Positions 38,501 through 49,367 of a stretch of DNA of 64,000 bases are shown piece by piece. Location: assembly GCF_949628265.1 (NCBI RefSeq), contig NC_088786.1, positions 8,804,001 through 8,868,000 on the forward strand, read 5' to 3'. Below the pieces are notes generated by a model. It was not told the DNA's origin. It was given only the letters and a program-made list of their open reading frames with translations, and did not search any database. The position numbers were made by a program, and so were the translations under genes. Positions within the stretch are counted from its first letter, which is position 1. The number at the start of each line of letters is the position of its first letter. The DNA comes from Cloeon dipterum. Lineage: Eukaryota > Arthropoda > Insecta > Ephemeroptera > Baetidae.

Positions 38501-41500
38501 CTCCTTCTTGGTCGTATTTCCCCAGAAGGTGCTCAGTTTGCTCACGGGGTGACTGATGAGGGGGTGGTTGGGCGGGATGGCGGGGCCCATCGGCGTCAGG
38601 CCCTTTGATTTGTTGCGCATGGCCACTCGCACGCTCTTGGCGTTTGCCTCATCCAGCTTAGGGCTGTTGGCTGGTTTCTCCTGGTAAGAGTTCTCCGAGC
38701 GAGGGGTGAACTTGGACGACGTCGACACGTCCTCAGGCTCAGCGGGCTTGGCCTTTTTGCTTTTGGCATCCTGCATTGCCTGTTTCAGCGCCTTCTCGCG
38801 GTCCTTGCGCCAGGTGGTTTCCCACTCTGGGTCGTCTTCAAAGTAAGCCTGTAGAATGGGTCGCCAAATGATTTTTTATTTTTAAGAACATTTTATTTTT
38901 AAGTTGATTGAAGCCAAGATTTTATTTTTTTACAAGGAAATGGAATAAATAATCAGAATAAGATATCAAAATAAATATAACTGGTTAGGAAATTACTCAA
39001 TATCAGGCTCCAAGTTCAATTAACCTTTTTATTAAGAACTTATTTGCCGGGAGGCAAAAAATGAGTTCTTAAATTGCTGATGAGTTTATATTATTTTATT
39101 TTAAAGACGTCGTGTTTTCACCATAAAGAATCCAACAAATAACATTAAAATGGAAAAAAACTTAATAAAATATAGTAGATAATGTCTTTCTCATAAACAC
39201 GAGAAGCAATCTGGTTATATCTTGGGGACATTTTAATTTGTATATTTCAGAGCCAAAAATGTACCTTTTTCGAAACAAGTAATCATGCAACCATTTATTA
39301 CAAAAATATAATTATTCTTCACGTTTAACACAGTGCCAACTTTGTAGCCAATCATTCAAAATTCACAAAGCTTAAAATATAAATTTTGGCTTCTCCTGGA
39401 TCATCATTATCTCATTTTTAAAATAATTTTGCGAGGAACTGTGACATCAATTCTCTACAATATGGAAAAAATGACAAAAAAATATATATGGGATAATTAA
39501 TTAATACCTCAACATTGTTAATATGCAGATCAGACTTGAGATGAAGGGAAGTGCAGTGCAAATCTCCCATCCACTTGTGGCACAGCTTGCAGTACCAGGC
39601 AGTGGCAGCGATAAGGAACTGAAGACCTACAGACAAAATTTAGTCATCCAACTCAATCCCCAACACTAAACTATTAACACTTACCTCGAATTGGTACTCG
39701 CTTCTCAGGCACTCCCTGCAGTTCTGGTCTCGGTCTCTCAGGGTTGTAGTCATGCCAGGAAGCTTCTATCAAATTTATTTCCTGCAATGTCCGCATGAGA
39801 AAAAGTTTAAAAGGCTTTTGGCGCTCTTACAGCCATGGCATGTTTGTGTTCTTGAGAATGAAGATGGTGGAGGTACTCCTTGGCATTGTCCGGGAATATG
39901 TTGCACACTCGGCACCAATACTCCTCTGGATCGAAAAATTTAAGATTGTACTTTGGCCTCTGCTTGTCCACATCTTTGCCCTTGGTGCTTGCATCATCAT
40001 CATCATCATCGTCATCGTCGCTGCTGTTTTCGCTCCCTTTGTCAAGATTCTTCTGATCCTGTTTGACACAAAACTAGATTTTACAGTAGACACAAAATTA
40101 AAAACCTTCTAATTTTCACAAAAAGTCTAAAAATATCCGAGAATTATCCAAAAATATTTTATATTCACTAAAACAGATAGAGGAAAAGAGTAAGGAATCT
40201 AACTGAACCTTGCTGCGGCTCCTGCTTCTGCTTTCCTTCTTCTTCTTGCTGGAGAGTAGCACCTTGTCCAGCTTTTTGATCAGCTCGCTTATGCTCTCGA
40301 GTTTCTTCTTCACCTCCTCCTGATTTACAAAACATTTTGTATTGAACCAGAGTCCGCTATATCACACCAAAGGGATTCGGGGGTTCAGATTTCAAAAGCA
40401 GATGAAATGGAAAACAAATCTCACTCACGTTTGGCGATTAAATTCATTTTAAAATCAGTGCAGGGGATTTAAGCAATCCAAGAGTGTTTTACTTTTAAGT
40501 GAAAATTGCCTAAAAAAGATCAGTTCTTGTAAATATTCTCAAGTGCTTAATGGCTCTAATAACAAGATCGAAAAACTCAAAATTTTTCTTTCTATCTTAT
40601 TCTGTCCAAGGAATGAAGAGACATTTTATCAGAAAAACAGATATAAAAAACCGGTATAAATTGAATCTTAAAATCAACAATGACCAATTCAGTTCAATTT
40701 AATTTCTCCAAACCAGTCATTATACGACAATGGACTTTTCAAACGTTCCACTTACTGTCAGCAGCAAATTTAAAAGAATCACCCCATTAAAAATTTTGAG
40801 TTTATAAGAGTGATCTTGTTATTTCAAGCGGCACACCACTAACCTGAAGTTTCAAATTCTCTTGCAAAATGAACACAGTCTCCTTTCCGCGCTCCTGCAT
40901 CAATTCATTCTGTTGGTCTTTCAGTATCTTTAGTTGGTGCTTGAGCATTTCAAACTGCTTCATGTATTTTCCCTTTTGGATCATGACACTTTCAGTGAGC
41001 TTCTTCAACTTCTCAGCAGATTCATCTGCAGAAAGAGAAACTGGTAGAATGGATTAACATTTTAAGCCAAAATAACATTAAAATCCTCTGAGACTTGATT
41101 TTTTTCTCAGATTTTTAGGAAACAAAAATGCTAGAAAAAAACCCATCTGAATTAAAATTATCTAGATTGGTGAAGAAATTTAATAATCAACAAAAAAAAT
41201 AAATCACATTAAGAAATTGTCCTACATAAATGGCAGAAACGCTGCATTACTTTATTTGGCACGTACCTCTACTTTTGTCTTTCTGGCGCTCTTTCTCCCT
41301 CTTGGCCTCGACAGACCTCTCACGGGAGCTGTCCCTTGACCTCTCTCTCGACTTCTCACGGACTTTGGGCTCTCTTCTGCTCCTCTCTCTGCCTCTGTCT
41401 CTTGAGTGGTCCCTTACCCTGTCTCTTTCGCGCGACCTTTCTCTGTCCCTGACGCGCTCCCTTGAGCGGTCCCTTTCCCTGGATCTGTCCCTCTCTCTCG

Positions 41501-42669
41501 ACCGGTCGCGCTCCCTTCCTCGCTCCCTGGACCTCTCTCTGATCCTCTCCCTTGGCCTCTCCTTCTCCCTCTCGCGGTTGTCTCGGCTCTTATCCCTCTC
41601 ATCCCTGGGAGGAGGAGTGCGAGAGACCGTAGGCGGCACTGCAGGAGTGACGATCGGAGGCGGTTTCGACAGGTCGGGCATGGCAGGAGGAGGCACCGCC
41701 GCGGGCGGAATTGTCGGAGGCGCCCAGGTTGGTGGCGGACCATAGCCAGGGTAGTAGTTGTACCCTGGATACTGTTGCTGTTGCTGAGAATAGTCATACT
41801 GATTGTAATAGCCGGCGTAGCCAGGGTACTGCTGCCCTGGCTGCTGGGCATAGTTCGGGGGATAACCTGGAGGGTAGCCTGCAGGGGGCTGCGGAAAGAG
41901 AAAATTTGTATCAGGTTCACCAGGACGCAGGGTTTGACAAAGGGACGTACAATTGACAAAGTGTTTTCTTTAAATAGAGACTTTTCCAGATAATAACTTT
42001 TTTTTCAGGCGTTTCAATTTTTCAACGTGTTATATAATTAATTGACAAATATTCATGTCTGAAAAATGGCGTTTTCGTGCAAGCGTAAATTGTTTTTCTC
42101 CCCAGCTTTCAAGCTCAAGATTTAATGCTGTTGCACATTTTATGAAACTTAAGAATTTTCAGTCTCTTATGAAATTAAATCAATAATCAATATACATTTT
42201 TTTAATGATTAAAACGTCAGTTTCATTAGTTGACTTGAAAAAAAATTAATACCAGATAAAATATAATGTAAAACAAAAATCAATTGATGAAATACATACA
42301 TTAAATATAAATCACCTGGAAGAAATGGACATTTCCTGTTGATTTATTTTGAAAAATAATAGCAATGGAAAAAGAATTCTGTGAATTGTGCAAACCCTGC
42401 CCGGACCTTCAATTTAATCGACAAAATCATACCTGGCCACCTGGCGCCTCTGTTGGTGGTGCTACAGTCGTGGGCCATGTAGGCTGCACCGAAGGGACCA
42501 CAGGCACTGCAGCAGGGGCTGGGTGCGGTGGAGTTTTCGGCCCTTTAGGCTTAGGGGTTTCATCGTCGAGCAGGTAGTCCTCCAAAATTGCTTTCGGCTG
42601 TTCCTCTTCTTTCTTCGCTTCAACATCGAAACGCCTTGTGCGCGGATCTTTGTTAGCGTAAAACGTCAT
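35570..42669 (-). CDS. RS/RE-rich nuclear protein with two matrin-type zinc fingers, ZNF318-like
   Basis: Ten coding exons join in phase to 867 aa: 42669-42433, 41888-41267, 41025-40844, 40319-40209, 40058-39831, 39781-39685, 39626-39508, 38848-38419, 37372-36881, 35655-35570. Order: short charged N-terminus, Pro/Tyr/Gln-rich region (about 80-145), long RE/RS repeat region (about 165-285), coiled coil (about 290-360), run of nine Asp (398-406), zinc finger 1 (Cys433, Cys436, His449, His455), zinc finger 2 (Cys505, Cys508, His521, His527), basic tail with a second RS run, and the terminal EDIMAQIM. Both fingers have the C-x2-C-x12-H-x5-H spacing of U1/matrin fingers, which bind RNA or splicing factors. 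The EEYWCRVCNIF and TAWYCKLCHKW contexts recall ZNF318; that name is from memory. A nuclear role in splicing or transcription is inferred. Confidence 0.85.
35656..36880 (-). other. ZNF318-like last intron
   Basis: 1.2 kb. The donor is AAAA|GTAAGT; reading through gives a stop three codons later. The short last exon is supported by the perfect phase and the TTTTTTGCAG acceptor. Nothing else seen. Confidence 0.75.
37656..37663. promoter_or_regulatory. Perfect palindromic CRE in ZNF318-like intron
   Basis: TGACGTCA in the 1.05-kb intron 37373-38418 of the zinc-finger gene. The flanks extend the palindrome to TTTGACGTCAAA. Confidence 0.4.
38265..38272. promoter_or_regulatory. Perfect palindromic CRE in ZNF318-like intron
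   Basis: Second TGACGTCA in the same intron; context TTGTGACGTCATAAA. Confidence 0.4.
38849..39507 (-). other. ZNF318-like intron
   Basis: 0.66 kb, A+T-rich; nothing recognised. Confidence 0.8.
40320..40843 (-). other. ZNF318-like intron
   Basis: 0.52 kb; nothing recognised. Confidence 0.8.
41889..42432 (-). other. ZNF318-like first coding intron
   Basis: 0.54 kb; nothing recognised. ORFs on the opposite strand here continue the complement of coding exons. Confidence 0.8.
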
Positions 42670-43054
42670 AGTTGGGAATGATCTGCAAGAAAAAAATCTA
42701 ACCTAATTTATGTAATACGTGAAATACAGAATCGGCAACAGGCTGAGAGAATGTACAAACAATGCCGGCGTTCCAAAACACGAATATTGTGTATTAGCAC
42801 CGCACCGCACGAAGCGGTCTTTTATCACAAAATTTACGCTTGCAGTAAAAGACTCACCCAGATTAAAGTTTAACGATTCAACACGCGTACATGCATGCAC
42901 AGCGTAGATGTCGAAAGTGGTCACGATTAATATAATTATATTGAGCTTCTGTCGCTCAAAAAGTTCGATCAGTGTCTCGGCCGTGGGTTTAGGAGGCAAG
43001 CGGAACAAAGCAGAACAGAGCAAGAGCAATACGGGGAAGTAACACAACTTACAA

Positions 43055-43110
43055 AGAAATTTTCAGACCTATCGTAAAGAATGGACGCCTACCAACCGCG
43101 GGAAACTCAA
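43055..43110 (-). other. Putative 5' UTR exon of ZNF318-like gene
   Basis: On the minus strand a GTAAGT donor follows base 43055, and the first coding exon is preceded by the acceptor TTTCTTGCAG (exon from 42681). A non-coding first exon ending at 43055 is therefore likely. The transcription start is only a guess. Confidence 0.45.
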
Positions 43111-43344
43111 AATATTTTATTTAAATCGATAATTCCAGATTATCTCGTTTGATTTAATACCTGGACCCAGGATTTAAACAAATAAATTTAATTTTTCATT
43201 ATTTTGGTGAGAAAATTCACCAAATATTTTGGAATTTAGAGAAAACTTGTTAGAAGCACTAAAACTTCTGCGCAACTGCGCATCTCGAGCCCAGCGGAGT
43301 GCGCAGTGCTGCTCTTGCTCTGTCGAATTTCGAGACTGATAAAA
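43056..43344. promoter_or_regulatory. Bidirectional promoter, ZNF318-like / mitochondrial ACP
   Basis: Only about 290 bp separate the inferred 5' UTR exon of the minus-strand gene from the ACP start codon. No TATA box is evident. Confidence 0.5.
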
Positions 43345-44296
<952 letters not shown>

Positions 44297-44494
44297 ACCT
44301 ATTCTGTCTGAGACCAAGGATTGCATTATGGAAATAGCCTGCCAGCTAAACACAAGGAATGGGGATTTGTCGCAAGAAGAAATAAAAACAAACAATGCTG
44401 ACAGGCGGTTTTCGTTTGCCCTTACACTAGTAGTAGGCTGTAATGTATGTATCATACAAGACAATGATCCACTGTTGTAAAAAATTATACGCCA

Positions 44495-44640
44495 ATTAAA
44501 GAAAAAAACATAATTTTTGGGAATTTCAATGCACTGCGCGGAATCAGACATTTGTTATTATTCGGTCATAACATTATCAGCTGTTGGCATATTAACGGTT
44601 CGAGTTTCATGCGTTGGGCAGAAGAGCGTCAATAAATAAA
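44495..44640 (+). terminator. ACP polyadenylation signals
   Basis: ATTAAA at 44495-44500, then overlapping AATAAA at 44631-44636 and 44635-44640, about 200 and 340 nt after the stop. Confidence 0.6.
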
Positions 44641-45555
44641 ATGTTACATTGATCACTTTGAACTGTTGGCTTTTTTAAAATTCTTGACATCCTAAAAAAA
44701 TGGCTTTCAGTTTTGGTGCTTGAAACAGTTATTCTTAAAGCAGTTGAAGAGGAAAGGTTGAATTTAAAATGGAAAAATTAATAAGTAATCCTTCAGAGCT
44801 ATTATTAAAAGGATACTGCAAGTTGGGTGTGTGATAATTGGATCTTCATTTAAAATAAAATATAAGCACACAATATTATCACTGGTTTTCAGCGTTCTCA
44901 GAAGTTAAAATAGCCTCACTCTAAAATTAAAGAGAAGATACCTGAATAGAAACTTGCTTAAAGCAATATTGATGGTGAGGTTAGTGAGTTTGAAACAGGC
45001 TTTTGGCACACAAAATGAAAAAGCCAGTAAAACCCACCGATTTTGGGATTAATACTTTCCAAATTAGAGTATATTATTTATGAGGTCATACATATTTTGC
45101 GCCAGATGTAGACAGAACATTTATACATATAAATGAAAATTTATAACATAGAAATGAACCCATTAAATCTTAATTATGTTTAAATATCCTGCACTAGACA
45201 AACCCGCAATAAATGGTTTTGCGAGTAGTTTTTTCCCCGGATAAATGCGAGTTTTAGTGAAACCTGAATGAGAACCTTATTTAGGAAAAATCAACTGTTT
45301 GTATTGGAAAAAAATATTTCCTCCTAAATCCCCACTTGAGGTCGTATGTGCCATATTTTGATTCAAACAGACTTCATTAAACAAGAAGATTAAAAAGAAG
45401 GAAGTTATAAACAACAAGGTCGAAGTCCGTTTCAATGAAAATTAAAAAAAACCTTTGTTGTCACTAATCTAATTTAATAAGCTAATGAAACCCAAAAAAG
45501 GAACAAATGTTTGTATTATAACCAAAACAAAGCTAATAGATGATATTTTTATCCA
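44641..45555. other. Intergenic region ACP-CCZ1
   Basis: About 0.9 kb of A+T-rich DNA between convergent 3' ends; nothing recognised. Confidence 0.75.
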
Positions 45556-45561
45556 TTTAAT
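45556..45561 (-). terminator. Possible CCZ1 polyadenylation signal
   Basis: Minus-strand ATTAAA about 110 nt after the CCZ1 stop. No AATAAA was noticed closer. Confidence 0.4.
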
Positions 45562-45670
45562 TTAGGCCACATCATAGAATTACAAGATTAAAGAAAGGAG
45601 TGTTGCAAGTTGAATACTCAAGGAATTTCTCTCCTTTGGTAAAAGCGATCAGAACGGGCCTATTTAAATG

Positions 45671-48075
45671 TCAGTCAGTGAAGAAAATGCTCTTCAGATG
45701 CAAATCACACATTCGCTTAACCTCATCTGCAAATTGGAATAAAATCAGCTACTACAAGAGATTAAAAAATGCAAGCCTTTACCGCTGATTTCAATCAAAT
45801 TCGCATTTTTGGTGTTCAGCACGACATAGAACTCGCGCAGATTGGCGAACTTTCCAGCCACCCAGCTGTCGTTTTTGGTCTTCAAAATAACCTCGCTGCA
45901 CGCTTTTAATCTGAAATGAATTCCCTAATTAGAAAAAAGCAATTTTTATGTAGAAACTTTCTCACCTTTCCTTATCACTGTGGACATCTCCAAGGAGCTT
46001 GATCAGCTCCTGACTCACAGACACCAAACCACACTTTCTTCCGTCCAAGTGGATGGTGCTTTTAGTCGCTCTGTTCAGCGTGTTGTAGTAAATAAACTTT
46101 GGCGAGTCTGGAGAAAGACTGCTGCCCAAAGAGCTGCTGCCAGGCGACTGAATGGAACTTTTGGAGCAGCTCGCGGCCAACTCTTCTGATATTTGAGCAA
46201 GTCTGGAGCCAAGGAATGCATCGAGGCGGCGGAAAAATTCAGGCGTGGGCGTGCTATAGCCTAAAAAATTCAAAATTAAAATTAACTTGATCATCAAGTA
46301 AAAAAATCAGTCATTTTGTTAGCATTCCACTAGTGTGATGATATTTAGAGTAAAAAATCGCAATTTGATCAGGGTGTTGTCAAAGCTGTTTTAAATAAGT
46401 AGTATGTTTTTTCACACGGTTAGAGTTCTCAGGAAAGAATTTTTCAAAATATGCAATTTTCATTTTTAGTTCGGAAAATAATCAAGAAATTGCTAAAAAA
46501 ATGTATTATCAATATATATGTATAAGTGACATAACGTTTAGTTTAATTGTTTAAAATATAGGCACACTTTTAAACATTTTAATTTTGCAGTCTAATGATA
46601 TTTAAAATCTAAACACACCACCTTTAAACAGGAAAGATTAAAAAAAAATTAAAATAAAAATGTTCATTTTTTTGGCAATTTGCAATCAAAGAACGAGTCA
46701 TTTTGTCAATTATCCTGCTTTTAGCCAAACTCTAATTTAAAATGCACAATTAATTTGAAAATATTTAAAAATATATATATATATTAAAAACTCATGCAAT
46801 GAACTGTTTGTAGTAATTCTGGTCAAGATACTTACTGTCAAGAAGTAAGCAGGAAGTCGCGTTCATGGACTTATAAACAACAAGGTACACATTTTGGCCA
46901 CTGCTGAGGAAAAGCCTTGGAATGGAGCTGCAGGACAATTCATCTTTAACTGCAGAGGTAGCCGGACCAGTGACATAACTGCAAAAAAAAACAATATTTA
47001 GTCTATAAATCACAGTAGCCAAATGTAAGACTTACCGGCCTACCACCCTGGGCCGACTGGGCTCAATTTCGGTTTCAAGGAAATTCGGAAGCAAGTTGGT
47101 GACTAGATAGTGAAAGATGAGTTGCATATCACAGGGATCGATTCCACTCCTGTGCAGGTTTAAACGTTAAGCACCATTTTTTATGTAATCGTGATTTCTA
47201 TACCAAACAAGTTGGTCATTAAAAAGAATTGCACTGCTGTGGACAGTGGGGAAGCTGGCCTCCACTTTGTTGACCAGACACTGCACATGCAGGAAGGTAT
47301 TGGCGTCTAAAGGAAGAAACTGCATGCCGGCAAAAATGTCCAGCAAGTCAGAGTGCTGAAGTTTCAGTGTCGGGATAAACTAAAAAAAGTTTCAGGTGAA
47401 TGTTTGTGAGAAGTACAAGTATAATAAAATTATTACTCTTGAATAAAATTGATCAAGCATGTTTTTAATCTGGGTCGGGTTGTCCGCCAGACAGGTCAGA
47501 TTGCCATTGAAGAGTTGAAACATCAAGTGGCACTGTTTGAGCACGGCTAGATACACCGAGTCGTTGACATCATCGTTTTGATACTCAGTGTAGTCCTGAC
47601 CGTCCTTTGATTTGTTTATTGTTGGCACCAACAACGTCTAAAAATATGTAATTTAATCATTTTGAGGCTTCCAGATGGGATCACCACCAACCATGACAGC
47701 CCAAAAACCTGGCTCAGCTTGGTGAATAATTTGTCTTGTCTTCTGCGTGTGAAGAGCCTCGCATGGTTTACTAGGGTTAAAAGTACTGCAAGAAAGAGTT
47801 CAAAATAATAAACATCGTAAAAAGGTTCAAAATATTTACTCTGTGAATTTTATGATGGCTTCTGTCAGTCCTACATTTTTAATTTTGGTTTCAACGTCTG
47901 TTTGACTGGGGTAGTAATATAGCACCTTCTTTTCTTCCTAAAAGACAAACAGGAGATTTAATCATAATTCATAATTTTAAAAACATTAACAAAATCTCAC
48001 CTCTCCTTCTCTAGGTCCATACGCGGAATTAAAATAATACAAATTCAACAAGGAGACATCAGAGGTGCTGCCCAT
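45671..48075 (-). CDS. CCZ1: Vacuolar fusion protein CCZ1 (Mon1-Ccz1 Rab7 GEF subunit)
   Basis: Ten exons join in phase to 459 aa, near the usual CCZ1 length: 48075-48001, 47937-47840, 47785-47692, 47637-47437, 47379-47204, 47149-47036, 46978-46836, 46260-45966, 45910-45783, 45726-45671. The start GSTSDVSLLNLYYFNSAYG and the motifs YGPREGE, GLTEAIIKFT, KPCEALHTQK and EPGFWAVM are CCZ1 hallmarks of the first longin domain. Later segments (GMQFLPLD, LFNDQLVWSG) fit the second. The Ser-rich stretch around residues 320-345 is a loop. The end KNANLIEIS plus LKSIFFTD is conserved and needs the tiny last exon, found 56 nt beyond a GTAAAG donor. With MON1 it activates Rab7 on late endosomes and autophagosomes (established). 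Several introns are 54-57 nt. Confidence 0.95.
46261..46835 (-). other. CCZ1 intron
   Basis: 0.57 kb, the only long intron of this gene, very A+T-rich; nothing recognised. Confidence 0.85.
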
Positions 48076-48300
48076 AATTTCCACTAAAAGCTAGGCGCAG
48101 CTCCTTCTTTTAAGAAAATTAAAACAGACGAGACGAATATTATTTTTTGTTAAAACGTCTGTTTCTCATCTGTGTCTGTGGTCTGTGATCAAATAATCAA
48201 AGGTGACGGCCCGAGGACTACGCCCCTTTCTCCGATTCAGTTTTGCAGTCGGCGGTGGCGCTGACGTCGTGTTCTGCTGGTGGCCTAGCTTGATGGCGGG
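48076..48300. promoter_or_regulatory. Bidirectional promoter, CCZ1 / MIF4G gene
   Basis: The two genes start back to back within a few hundred bases. The region becomes CpG-rich toward 48200-48400 and carries CTGACGTCGT, a near-CRE, at 48259. Confidence 0.5.
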
Positions 48301-48402
48301 TGCGGGCCTCGGGTCGAGAGTTGAAGGCGGACGAACTTTCCTGCAGAATTCTCAGACGCGCGCCGACTAGCTCGGTCCATTTTGATCTCACACTTCGAAA
48401 AG
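48301..48402 (+). other. Putative first 5' UTR exon of MIF4G gene
   Basis: CpG-rich segment ending in a GAAAAG|GTAAGC donor at 48402. The left boundary is approximate. Confidence 0.45.
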
Positions 48403-48777
48403 GTAAGCCAAAATTTGGGTTTTTTTGTATTTTCTTGCACGTTAGAGTCGTGGCTGTTCTCGCGGACGAATCAACACACCGATGTGTGGTATTTACGTGG
48501 GCTCCAAAAATAGCTTTCCATACATGAGCATGTTGCCTTTTAAAACTACTTGGCCACACGAGACTTTGCTGCATCATTTTGCTACAATTTTGATGCGTTC
48601 AATAGGACATTTTCAAAATATTTAAAATATTGTGTCAAATCAAAATTCAAGATAATTGCGTTTAATTATTATATTATATATCGCAATATCAACATCTCTG
48701 CAAATATTCGCTTTTGTTTAATTCTTCTTATCTCGCACCTGTGTTTGTCAAATATATTTTACATTTCTCTGTTGCAG

Positions 48778-48819
48778 TGAAACGAACGAACTGAAAACGA
48801 ACACGACCTCACGCATTTG
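48778..48819 (+). other. Putative second 5' UTR exon of MIF4G gene
   Basis: 42-nt segment between CTGTTGCAG and TTTG|GTAAGT, with no ATG. The next exon begins at 49311 after TTGTTGCAG, with the start codon at 49368. Confidence 0.5.
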
Positions 48820-49045
48820 GTAAGTGTCATTCATTTCTACGATTTTTACGGCCTCCGCGAAACGATTTATGTGGAGAAATCAATTATTGAATAATAATAC
48901 GTAACCTAATCGTGGCGGAGGCACTGCGGTGCGCGCGCGAGAAGAGCCTGCTGTAATAAATTAGGGTGCGATTGAGCCTGCTCGATGTGAGGCCTTGCCT
49001 AAGGATGCATTACAAGTACACATTCTCAATTAAATAAAAGTCGCA

Positions 49046-49053
49046 TGACGTCA
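49046..49053. promoter_or_regulatory. Perfect palindromic CRE in 5' UTR intron of the MIF4G gene
   Basis: TGACGTCA within the intron 48820-49310, close to the divergent CCZ1/MIF4G promoter. Confidence 0.45.
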
Positions 49054-49367
49054 ATTTATAAAACTCTCTATTGGCTGTCTGCTTCAAATTATGGCTTGTT
49101 GTTAAATTATAGTTTAAAAATAAATAAAATAAACTTTGTGACTCAAATTAATAAATTATATTTTTTTACTCTTACTCAATTTTAAATTAGCAAAATATTT
49201 TCTTGACGTTTCTATCTCGGCACGCGAGACAGTTATAGTCGTGGGCGCGCGGCCTACCTAAAATCTGTGCCTCACCTGGCCTTAACAGCTTATTTCCTTA
49301 ATTGTTGCAGAGAGGAAAGGGCCTCCGCCTGCGACTTTTGCCAGATTCGAGCCCGTAGAAGAACAAT

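Noticed and set aside
41230-41745. 171-codon plus-strand ORF rich in Ser, Leu and Asp
   Set aside because: Complement of the RE/RS-repeat exon of the zinc-finger gene.
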